From assembly GCA_050008575.1 (NCBI GenBank), contig JBEKMJ010000041.1, forward strand, positions 4,071 through 68,070: a stretch of 64,000 bases of DNA. Direction: 5' to 3'. The notes under the pieces were generated by a model. That model saw nothing but the letters and a program-made list of their open reading frames with translations. It searched no databases and was not told the origin of the DNA. This stretch comes from Bog-159 sp050008575 (GTDB lineage Bacteria > Acidobacteriota > Terriglobia > Bryobacterales > Bryobacteraceae). A program made the position numbers and the translations under genes. Position 1 is the first letter of the stretch; each line of letters starts with the position of its first letter. Of the stretch, positions 24,186 through 31,336 are shown one piece after another.

Positions 24186-24725
24186 TCAGGCGAACAGCGA
24201 TGCGAGTTCGAACGCGAAGCCTGGCAGCAGATCGGTTTCGACCGGCTGGCTCCATTCGAGAGAGCGCGCGGTCTCGCCGCGATGGATTTGGACGGTCCGC
24301 GATTTTGGGTAGACCTGCCAGACTTCGGTCGTGCCGCTACGCAGGTAGGCGCGGACCTTGTCGTGACTTTCGGACGCGCGTTCGCTGGGCGAGATGACTT
24401 CGATGGCGATATCGGGAGCGCCGGGGATGGGGGTTTTTTCGGGATCGAGGCGCCTGGCGTTGTCTCCGAGCAGAACACAGACATCGGGCCGGACGCGGTC
24501 GTGATCCGACAGGGAGAATTCAACATCCTGGCCTGCCAAACCAGACATTTTGCTCGTTTCGAAATAACGTCGAAAAGCAAGCTGAATCCTCAACACATAT
24601 TCCTGATGCTGCCACGTCGGACTGGGCACAGAAATCAACTCCCCGTTGACCAGCTCCCATTGCCGGCCCTCTTCGTAGGGCATGGCGTCGAACTGGGCGC
24701 CGCTGATAGTAGTGATCGTGGCCAT
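24186..24725 (-). CDS. Uma2-family (DUF820) PD-(D/E)XK nuclease-like protein
   Basis: The 179-residue protein carries the whole Uma2 fold: the start FDAMPYEEGRQWELVNGELI, the core strands VRPDVCVLL and APDIAIEVISPSE, with the acidic residues expected of a PD-(D/E)XK site, then RAYLRSGTTEVWQVYPKSR and the terminal LLPGFAFELASLF. The family is widespread in cyanobacteria, chloroflexi and acidobacteria, and its function is not settled. A decayed relative lies at 8200-8469. Confidence 0.85.
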   Translation of the reverse strand: MATITTISGAQFDAMPYEEGRQWELVNGELISVPSPTWQHQEYVLRIQLAFRRYFETSKMSGLAGQDVEFSLSDHDRVRPDVCVLLGDNARRLDPEKTPIPGAPDIAIEVISPSERASESHDKVRAYLRSGTTEVWQVYPKSRTVQIHRGETARSLEWSQPVETDLLPGFAFELASLFA

Positions 24726-24749
24726 AGAAAATCTCTTCTCTATTATGGC

Positions 24750-26066
24750 TCAATTGTGCCGTGGGCGAAGCCGGAGGGTTGGCGCACCCGCGTACTCGGC
24801 GAAATGCGTCGCGCCGATGTGCGCAATGTAGCCGTCCGGACGAATCAGAATCCGAGGGCCCGCCGGCGTCAGGATCTCTATCGCGCGGCCACTGCGCAAA
24901 TGATCGAAGAGCCTGGTCCCATCGTCGAGTCGGGCATCGGGCATGCGATCGCCGGGATGCAGGCTTCCGCACGCGGCGCCCGAGGACAGTGGGCTCGTCC
25001 GGTAATGCAAGGCCAACTGGTTCGTGGCGTCGCCGCGCCTGATCGATCGCGTTTTGAGCAGGCGTTTGCTCAATCCGAGCACGGCAGCGGCGATCGGGAG
25101 ACGTTCGGCCTCGTATGTATCGAGCAGGGAGTCGGGTCCGGCGCGCGCAACGTGAGCGAACTTCCAGCCCAGGTTGTAAGCGTCCTGCACCCCGGTATTG
25201 AGCCCCTGGCCTCCCGTAGGCGGATGGACGTGCGCCGCGTCCCCCGCTAGGAACACGCGCCCGACGCGGTAGCGGTTCACCATGCGCGCCGCGGGCTGGT
25301 AGATCGAACTCCATGCGACGCGCTGGATGCGATGGCCCGTGGCTTTGTGTACGGCGCCTTCGATGCCGGCCGCCGCGGTCTGGGCTTTAGCGGTGAATTG
25401 GAATAGCGACGTGTTCGGCAGCGGGCAGAGCCCGATCGGGCCGCCCTTTGCCAGGGGCCAGAGATGCCAGTCGCGGCGATCCAGACCTTCGATCTCGACG
25501 TCCGCGACGAGCATGGGCGGCTCGTCGATCGTCTCGCCTTCGAGGCGCAGGCCTAGGGATTTTCGCACCATGCTGTGGCCGCCATCGCACCCGGCCAGGA
25601 AGTCCGCTCGGACGATTTCGCCGGTCGAGAGCGTGGCGACCACGCGGTGCGCATCCTGCGTGAATGCGGCGAGCGCCTTGCCGAATTCGACCTGGCCGCC
25701 GAGCGCCCGCAGACGCTCGCGCAAGATCGCTTCCGTGCGCGCTTGTGGCACCATCCAGAGGTTCGGATAGGGAACGCTCTTGGTGGGAGGCTTGAAAGTG
25801 GCGAGCGATCCCGCCCGCAGCGAGAATGGGCCGCAGTGCATCCGGAACTTCGGGTAAGGCGCACCGGCGGCCAGAATCGCGTCGATTACCCCGAGAGCAT
25901 CGAAGATCTCGAGCGTACGCGGCTGGATGCCTTTGCCGCGCGACCCCGCGAACGGCGTTTGGGCGGTCTCGATCAAACGAAACGCGATCCCGCGGCGCGC
26001 GAGATCGAGCGCCAGCGTCAACCCCGTTGGTCCGGCTCCGGCTATCAACACCGCTGTTTCGTACAT
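24750..26066 (-). CDS. FAD-dependent aromatic monooxygenase (PHBH-like)
   Basis: The 438-residue flavoprotein is of the p-hydroxybenzoate hydroxylase type. It shows the FAD-binding GAGPTGLTLALDLARRGI (residues 10-27), a central DG-like segment GCDGGHSMVRKSLGL, and the second FAD motif VFLAGDAAHVHPPTGGQGLN near residue 275. Relatives hydroxylate phenols, polyketides or antibiotics. The substrate here is unknown. It is shorter than relatives that carry a full thioredoxin-like C-terminal domain. The gene is divergent from a TetR regulator. A perfect palindrome is centred on its start codon, so it is probably repressed by that regulator. Confidence 0.88.
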   Translation of the reverse strand: MYETAVLIAGAGPTGLTLALDLARRGIAFRLIETAQTPFAGSRGKGIQPRTLEIFDALGVIDAILAAGAPYPKFRMHCGPFSLRAGSLATFKPPTKSVPYPNLWMVPQARTEAILRERLRALGGQVEFGKALAAFTQDAHRVVATLSTGEIVRADFLAGCDGGHSMVRKSLGLRLEGETIDEPPMLVADVEIEGLDRRDWHLWPLAKGGPIGLCPLPNTSLFQFTAKAQTAAAGIEGAVHKATGHRIQRVAWSSIYQPAARMVNRYRVGRVFLAGDAAHVHPPTGGQGLNTGVQDAYNLGWKFAHVARAGPDSLLDTYEAERLPIAAAVLGLSKRLLKTRSIRRGDATNQLALHYRTSPLSSGAACGSLHPGDRMPDARLDDGTRLFDHLRSGRAIEILTPAGPRILIRPDGYIAHIGATHFAEYAGAPTLRLRPRHN

Positions 26067-26100
26067 CGTACGAAACCAGCTTAGTGGTACGGTGTACGAA
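26056..26100. promoter_or_regulatory. Two TetR-type operators in the monooxygenase/tetR intergenic region
   Basis: Operator 1 is a perfect palindrome, GTTTCGTAC-ATC-GTACGAAAC (26056-26076), overlapping the monooxygenase start codon at 26064-26066. Operator 2 is GTAC-GGT-GTACGAA (26087-26100), with the same GTAC-N3-GTACGAA core, and it reaches the A of the tetR ATG. The centres are 26 bases apart. Each site covers the start of one gene, so a single repressor could control both. Confidence 0.75.
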
Positions 26101-26738
26101 TGTCAAGCGGAAAATCGCAGTTGACCCGTGAAAAGATCGCCGCCGCCGCGCTCGCCATCGCCGACCGGGAGGGCTTCGAGGCGGTGTCTATGCGCAGGGT
26201 GGCGCAAGGGCTGCAGGTCGGAACGATGAGTCTCTATTACTACGTGAAGTCCAAAGACGATCTGATCGCGGTAATGGACGACGCGCTGATGGGCGAAGCT
26301 CTCCTGCCGGCGCTGCCGGGAGGTTGGCGGCGCGCCCTGATGGAGATCGCCAGGCGAACCCATGCAATCTTCATCCGCCACCCCTGGGCGCTGGTCGCGA
26401 TGTTATCGGCGCCCCCCGGGCGCAATGCGATGCGCCATATGGAGCAATGTCTCGAAGCGCTCGCTGAAACTTCGATGACCGGGAAACAGAAGATCACGCT
26501 GCTTGCCATGGTGGACGACTTCGTTTTCGGGCACGCGCTACGCGAAGCCGCCACCGATGCGGCAATCGACGTGGAGTTCGGCGCCGCCCAACTTGCTACG
26601 GGCGCCTTCCCACGGCTCGCGGAGGTGTTCGGAGGCGGCCGCATCGACGCGAACAAAGATCGATTCGAGCGAGGTCTGCGGGCGCTGCTCGGGGCGGTCC
26701 GGACACCTCGACTGCTGCGGTCTCGTCACTCAACGTAA
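26100..26738 (+). CDS. TetR-family transcriptional regulator
   Basis: This 212-residue regulator has an N-terminal helix-turn-helix at residues 8-55: LTREKIAAAALAIADREGFE, then VSMRRVAQGLQVGTMSLYYY and VKSKDDLIAVM. The C-terminal ligand domain contains HPWALVAMLSAPPGRNAM, of the TetR_C type found in drug- and aromatic-responsive members. It is divergent from the flavin monooxygenase, with 33 bases between the start codons and two operator-like sites in between. It therefore probably represses both genes until a ligand, perhaps the monooxygenase substrate, binds. Confidence 0.92.
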   Translation: MSSGKSQLTREKIAAAALAIADREGFEAVSMRRVAQGLQVGTMSLYYYVKSKDDLIAVMDDALMGEALLPALPGGWRRALMEIARRTHAIFIRHPWALVAMLSAPPGRNAMRHMEQCLEALAETSMTGKQKITLLAMVDDFVFGHALREAATDAAIDVEFGAAQLATGAFPRLAEVFGGGRIDANKDRFERGLRALLGAVRTPRLLRSRHST

Positions 26739-26815
26739 AGCGCCCGCAGCCGGGATGATGGAACATGAGAGCGGGCGCAGGCTTCGGAACGCAATTCCTT
26801 GGCGGAAACAGCCCG

Positions 26816-26833
26816 TATAATAGCTACGAGGGA
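26816..26833 (+). promoter_or_regulatory. -10 box and ribosome binding site for a small gene
   Basis: TATAAT lies at 26816-26821, and GAGGGA at 26828-26833 precedes the GTG at 26840. No -35 is evident. The gap between -10 and GTG leaves a very short leader (about 12 bases), which would include the ribosome binding site. Confidence 0.45.
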
Positions 26834-26839
26834 ATCAAG

Positions 26840-26968
26840 GTGCCAATCGGCGCGCCAGAAGAAATTCTACTGGACTGGTCCGATTCCTGGTCTGACGCAG
26901 ACCTGCGTGAGTTCACCGCCGCCTCGCTCAAGCGGTTCCAGGACGAGGAACAGGAAGAACCGCGTTGA
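26840..26968 (+). CDS. Small acidic protein of unknown function
   Basis: The 42-residue frame starts at a GTG and reads MPIGAPEEILLDWSDSWSDA before DLREFTAASLKRFQDEEQEE. The composition is strongly acidic with an amphipathic helix at the end, as in small regulatory or antitoxin-like proteins. I do not recognise the family. The frame is open further upstream to 26765, but the ribosome binding site GAGGGA seven bases before 26840 favours the GTG. A perfect -10 box just upstream supports expression. Confidence 0.5.
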   Translation: MPIGAPEEILLDWSDSWSDADLREFTAASLKRFQDEEQEEPR

Positions 26969-27235
26969 AATGTGTTCGCCCGTGGCCTCTGCCGCCCGAC
27001 TGCCCTCGTACTTCCACTGCTCCTTCCGGAGATACGGAATATCGACGCGCCAGACGACGTCCGCCCTGCCCCGCGTCATCCGCTTGGTCGGATCGATGGC
27101 ATATCGCCACACCATATACCATCCCGGATGATCGTAATGCGACTGAATCGCCCATGGGCGGGTGCTGCCCTTCGACTCCAGCGCTTCATTCGGCGGCGGA
27201 CCCGGCTTGCCCGAAGATGCCAATGACGCCGCCAA
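26867..27235 (-). CDS. Hypothetical protein or remnant next to a broken methyltransferase
   Basis: The central part of this 122-residue frame looks protein-like and unusual in composition: WAIQSHYDHPGWYMVWRYAI, then DPTKRMTRGRADVVWRVDIP and YLRKEQWKYEGSRAAEATGE. The region after GEHIST is antisense to the small acidic gene and is probably not native. The gene directly follows the methyltransferase remnant on the same strand. It could be the debris of a neighbouring or partner gene, for example from a restriction-modification locus. I do not recognise a family. Confidence 0.35.
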   Translation of the reverse strand: MAASLASSGKPGPPPNEALESKGSTRPWAIQSHYDHPGWYMVWRYAIDPTKRMTRGRADVVWRVDIPYLRKEQWKYEGSRAAEATGEHISTRFFLFLVLEPLERGGGELTQVCVRPGIGPVQ

Positions 27236-27239
27236 AAAA

Positions 27240-27600
27240 CATTGGCCGGTGCGAAGTGCATCTCGGTCAATTCCTCGGTTTTTTCCTCCGCGAAATCGAT
27301 GGCGCCCCTGAGGTGCGCAACCGTCAGCCCCTGAGGCAGCCTCACTGCATCGTCGAATCCGTCACGAGAGAGCGCCGCGAATGCCGGAATCGCCTTGACC
27401 GCGACATCAAAGTACGTCGCATCGGACTCCACACCGATGCTCCGATACCCCACAGCCGCCGCCGCCGCAATCGTCGAACCGGCCCCCAATAAACGGGTCC
27501 AGCACGACGCCCTCCCGAGCGGCCAGGCAGGCCCGCACGATCTGCCGCATGACGCCTGTGGCTTCAAAGACGGTGTGCGGAGCGATTCGGCGCTCCTCCA
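27240..27600 (-). pseudogene. DNA methyltransferase (N4/N6 type), frameshifted C-terminal remnant
   Basis: Pieces of a methyltransferase C-terminus occur in alternating frames. KPQA and MRQIVRACLAAREG belong to the S-adenosylmethionine-binding side, VVLDPFIG is the DPF-G motif, and GAGSTIAAAAAVGYRSIGVE plus SDATYFDVAVKAIPAFAAL completes it. Reading them together needs three single-base corrections: an extra A near 27574, a missing T near 27552, and an extra G in the G-run near 27486. The catalytic (D/N)PP(Y/W) part is absent. The gene is clearly dead. Confidence 0.7.
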
Positions 27601-27699
27601 CTCTGGTCGGCGCGGACGCGATCACGGCGATAAGACAGGTCCGCGGAAGGCCTCTTCTCCTCCTTCCTTTCTATCAGTATAGTAAATCTATCAAAATTA

Positions 27700-27740
27700 T
27701 TGACAAGTATGATTCCGTGCTGTAGACTTGGTTAACCAAG
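27700..27740 (+). promoter_or_regulatory. Strong promoter with a palindromic operator for the TonB receptor gene
   Basis: A consensus TTGACA -35 (27700-27705), a 17-base spacer and a TAGACT -10 (27723-27728) form a convincing sigma-70-type promoter. The perfect 14-base palindrome CTTGGTTAACCAAG (27727-27740) overlaps the end of the -10 and covers the expected transcription start. This is a classic repressor-operator position. The leader to the ATG at 27833 is about 95 bases. Confidence 0.75.
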
Positions 27741-27832
27741 CGGCGAACGGAGTTGTTAATCGGGGACGCTCAGTCGCGCAGGTTCTCCCGCATTGGTAAC
27801 GGGTTTGGCCATTTGATTGGAGGAATCTGGAA

Positions 27833-30800
27833 ATGAAAAAGTCTGCTTCTCTGAGCCGGTTTGTACTGGCTTCGTCTATATTTTTGTTGGGCTTACCTGC
27901 TCTTGCCCAGAATTCGCAACTGGAGGGCCGGGTCACCGACGCGAGCCAGTCGATCGTGAACCAAGCGGCAATCACCGTGACGCGCACGGATTCGGGACTC
28001 CAGCGGGAAGTCCTGTCAAACGACCAGGGACTCTACGCAGTCCCGCTGCTGCCCCCGGGCCAATATCAAATCAGCGTGGCCAAGTTGGGTTTCAAGCCCC
28101 TGACCCGCACTGGTATCGTGCTCGAGACCGGCACCATCACCAGCGTCGATCTGCAGCTTGAGGTGGGAGGCGTCAACGAGACGGTCACCGTGGAAGCGGC
28201 CGCGCCTCTGTTACAGCCGGAAACCTCATCGGTGGCGCATGTGGTGGACGGCCAATCCATCCAGGATCTGCCGCTGGTGGACCGGCGCGCCTCGCAACTC
28301 ATTGGGCTGAACGGATTTGTGGTGCAGAACGGCGCCGGACTGGGCGCCACGTTCGGCATTGCCGGGGGGCGCGCCAACAACGCCATGTATACGCTGGACG
28401 GAGAAAGCACCCAGAATCTGCCGAATATCGGCGTGGCCACCCTGGTATACGATCCACCCGTGGAATCGCTGCAGGAATTCAACGTGGAGATGAGCAACTA
28501 CGCGGCGGAGCTGGGCCGCACCGGCGGGGGCGTGATCCAGATGACCACCAAGTCCGGCACCAACGACTGGCACGGATCGGCGTACGAATTCTTCCGCAAC
28601 AATGTCCTCGACGCGCGCACCTTCTTTGCGGCTACGAATCCGATTCTGCGCTACAACCTGTTCGGCGCGTCACTGGGCGGCCCCATCAAGAAGAATAAGA
28701 CGTTCTTCTTTTACAACTACGAGGGACTGCGCGAGATCACCTACGTGGCGACGATCCTAGGCGTGCCCACGGTAGCGGAAGACGGGGGCAATTTCTCGGG
28801 GGACAAGGCCGTCAAGGATCCTAAAACGGGGGTTCCATTCCCTGGAAACGTCATTCCGGCCAACATGTTGGATCCGGTGGGCGCCAAGCTGGCGTCATTT
28901 TTTCCCGCCCCCAACGTGCCAGGCCAGCCATCCGGGCACAACAATTTCCTGGCGAATCAAGCCAACGGGACCATCGGTAACAATCACATCGCCCGTATCG
29001 ATCATATGTTTCGCGAGAAGGACCGGATCGTCGGCCGCTTCGTCGGCTACACCACGCCCACGTATACAGGCGCGATATTTAGCGTGGCAGCGGCAGACCC
29101 GGCCGCCGTCAAAGCGCACACCAGCTACTACAATGTGACCGGGACCTGGTATCACGACTTCAGCCCGACGGTGCTCAACGAATTCCGCACTGGCTTCGAC
29201 CTCCGGTCGTCCCACACGTATTCTTCGGGCGCGGGATCCGATCTGAACCAGACCATCGGGCTTACGGGCGCGGATTCGGCGTTTGCCCCGAACGTGGTGG
29301 TGCCCGGTTACACGCAGCAGGGAACCACCACCCAGCAAAGATTCCAGGTGCCCACGCTGGCGATCCCGGTGATCGATCACGTCAGCGTGATTCGCGGAAC
29401 CCACCAGTTCAAGTTCGGCGCCGAATACCGGTACGCCAGCGACGTGGACGACTGGTGGGGAATAGCCGGCGGACAACTTACCTTCAATACCACGGCCACC
29501 GGGAATTCTCTGGCCGCGTTGGAACTAGGATGGGTGAACACCGCCCAAATCGTCAACGCCCTCCCGTTGAAGCCGCGCGGGGACAATTACAGCGCCTACG
29601 CCCAGGACGATTGGAAAGTAACGCCGAACCTTACCTTGAACCTCGGGCTGCGCTGGGACCTCGATCAACCGCGCTGGGAAGAGTACGGTAACCGGCAGAA
29701 TGGGTTCAACCCCACGGCCATCAACCCCGTTTCCGCCACGCCTGGCATCGTCACGTTCTCCGGATTGAACGGCGTGCCGCAGTACGCCACCAATTGGAAC
29801 TATCACAATCTGGGACCGCGCTTTGGCTTCGCCTGGCGTCTGCCGAAGAACTTTGTGATTCGCGGCGGCTCCGCCCTGCTCTACGTGGGGCCCTACGACA
29901 TGGCCACGCCCATCACCGCGAACCTGGGCTTCAGCGATTCAGCGTCGTTTGTCTCGCCGAACAACGGGGTTACACCGGCGTTTCTGCTAGCGCAGGGATT
30001 CCCGGCGAATGGCGTTCCGACCGCGAGCCAGCTCACGCCGGGCTACGGCGCGGTACCGGTCGGACAGAAACCGGCCACCGCCGTTACTTTCTATCAACAG
30101 ACCGGCCGCAATACCGGTTACCTGGAGCAATACAATTTCAATATTCAAAAGCAGCTTTCGAATTCGGTATTGGTGGAAGTGGGCGGGCTTGGCACCATGG
30201 GTCACGATCTGCCGGTTCCGAATCAAGGCGGCGTGACCATCAATCAGGTGCCGACAGACGAATTGGGACCGGGCAATGCCCAGATATTGCGGCCGTTCCC
30301 GCAGTTCAGCGACGTGCGCGTGCTGGCCGACGACATCGGCAGCTCCAAGTACTACGGCATCAACCTCCATTTGGAGAAGCGCGCCTCGAAAGGACTCACC
30401 ATTCAGGGCAACTACACGTTTTCGCGATTTGAGGACAACATTCCCGGCCGCAACGAACTGGGAGATCCGGGCGGGGCTCTGACGTATTACAACACTTACC
30501 TGAATATGAACGACCGCGCGCAGGACTGGGGTCTGTCCGGCAACGATATCAAGCACAGGTTCGTCGCCGAGGCGATCTACGAGGTGCCCTACGGCAAAGG
30601 GAAAGCTCACGCGCCCGGCAGCGCTTTCCTGGACGCGGTGGCAGGCGGATGGTCCCTCGCCTACACGGGGGAGTTGCATTCAGGGTCGCCGTATGGAGTA
30701 CTGGAAGCGGTCAACCTGACGAATTCGTTTTCGGACGGCAACCGGCCGAACGTGGTCGGAGATCCCACTCTGAGCACCAACCGGCCGACTGCCGAGAAAA

Positions 30801-31102
30801 TCTCCGAGTGGTTTAACACCAGCGCATTCGCCGCGGCGCCAGCTTATACGTTCGGGAATGCGGGCCGCACGGCCGGGTATGGTCCGGGGGCCATCGGCCT
30901 GAATCTCTCGATGCTGAAGGACTTCCATATCCGCGAGCGGCACGACGTGCAATTCCGGGCGGAGGCGCTGAACTTCATCAACCATGCGAATTTCGCGTTG
31001 CCCAACGTGCAACAGGGCAGCGCGGCATTTGGAACCATCACCAGCCTGATCCCCGGCAACCAATCGCGCATCATCCAGTTGGGGTTGCACTACAGGTTCT
31101 AA
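27833..31102 (+). CDS. TonB-dependent receptor, Oar-like, with carboxypeptidase-regulatory domain
   Basis: This 1089-residue outer-membrane protein has a signal peptide (about 1-25, ending ALAQ) and an N-terminal carboxypeptidase-regulatory-like beta domain (about 28-115, containing QLEGRVTDASQSIVNQAAIT). A plug follows, with SSVAHVVDGQSIQDLPLVDR and GGGVIQMTTKSGTNDWHGSA. A large beta-barrel ends in the aromatic C-terminus LGLHYRF. This family is greatly expanded in acidobacteria and takes up polymers or large ligands. A GGAGG-type ribosome site precedes the ATG. It opens the sulfatase locus, so a sulfated glycan or its fragments is a reasonable ligand guess. Confidence 0.92.
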   Translation: MKKSASLSRFVLASSIFLLGLPALAQNSQLEGRVTDASQSIVNQAAITVTRTDSGLQREVLSNDQGLYAVPLLPPGQYQISVAKLGFKPLTRTGIVLETGTITSVDLQLEVGGVNETVTVEAAAPLLQPETSSVAHVVDGQSIQDLPLVDRRASQLIGLNGFVVQNGAGLGATFGIAGGRANNAMYTLDGESTQNLPNIGVATLVYDPPVESLQEFNVEMSNYAAELGRTGGGVIQMTTKSGTNDWHGSAYEFFRNNVLDARTFFAATNPILRYNLFGASLGGPIKKNKTFFFYNYEGLREITYVATILGVPTVAEDGGNFSGDKAVKDPKTGVPFPGNVIPANMLDPVGAKLASFFPAPNVPGQPSGHNNFLANQANGTIGNNHIARIDHMFREKDRIVGRFVGYTTPTYTGAIFSVAAADPAAVKAHTSYYNVTGTWYHDFSPTVLNEFRTGFDLRSSHTYSSGAGSDLNQTIGLTGADSAFAPNVVVPGYTQQGTTTQQRFQVPTLAIPVIDHVSVIRGTHQFKFGAEYRYASDVDDWWGIAGGQLTFNTTATGNSLAALELGWVNTAQIVNALPLKPRGDNYSAYAQDDWKVTPNLTLNLGLRWDLDQPRWEEYGNRQNGFNPTAINPVSATPGIVTFSGLNGVPQYATNWNYHNLGPRFGFAWRLPKNFVIRGGSALLYVGPYDMATPITANLGFSDSASFVSPNNGVTPAFLLAQGFPANGVPTASQLTPGYGAVPVGQKPATAVTFYQQTGRNTGYLEQYNFNIQKQLSNSVLVEVGGLGTMGHDLPVPNQGGVTINQVPTDELGPGNAQILRPFPQFSDVRVLADDIGSSKYYGINLHLEKRASKGLTIQGNYTFSRFEDNIPGRNELGDPGGALTYYNTYLNMNDRAQDWGLSGNDIKHRFVAEAIYEVPYGKGKAHAPGSAFLDAVAGGWSLAYTGELHSGSPYGVLEAVNLTNSFSDGNRPNVVGDPTLSTNRPTAEKISEWFNTSAFAAAPAYTFGNAGRTAGYGPGAIGLNLSMLKDFHIRERHDVQFRAEALNFINHANFALPNVQQGSAAFGTITSLIPGNQSRIIQLGLHYRF

Positions 31103-31105
31103 TTC

Positions 31106-31196
31106 GTGGGGCAGTCCTCCAGGACTGCGCCGGACCTCCAGGTCCGGCCTTGGCGAGACGTGGACGTCTCGCGCAGGCGTGGACGCCCGCCCCACA
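31106..31196. repeat. Hairpin repeat cluster after the TonB receptor gene
   Basis: Four small palindromes follow one another: GCAGTCCT-CC-AGGACTGC, CGGACCT-CC-AGGTCCG, GCGAGACG-TGGA-CGTCTCGC and GGCG-TGGA-CGCC, bracketed by GTGGGG and CCCCAC. The unit GTGGGGCAG...CC... recurs at 39847. It may also end the receptor transcript. Confidence 0.7.
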
Positions 31197-31253
31197 AGTG
31201 TGGGTTTCACCACCAATATGCTCGGCGGTGCGCGGCCTCGCGGCCTTGAAGAC

Positions 31254-31284
31254 TTGACAGATGGCTACCGCAGTTGGCTATGAT
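31254..31284 (+). promoter_or_regulatory. Possible promoter for the propeller-PHP gene
   Basis: TTGACA (31254-31259) is followed after 19 bases by TATGAT (31279-31284). The boxes are good but the spacer is long by two bases. This would allow the downstream genes to be transcribed apart from the receptor gene. Confidence 0.5.
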
Positions 31285-31336
31285 CTGTTGATCAGTGAAT
31301 TATATCCATCGAGTTAATGGACAAATCGGAGGTTTG

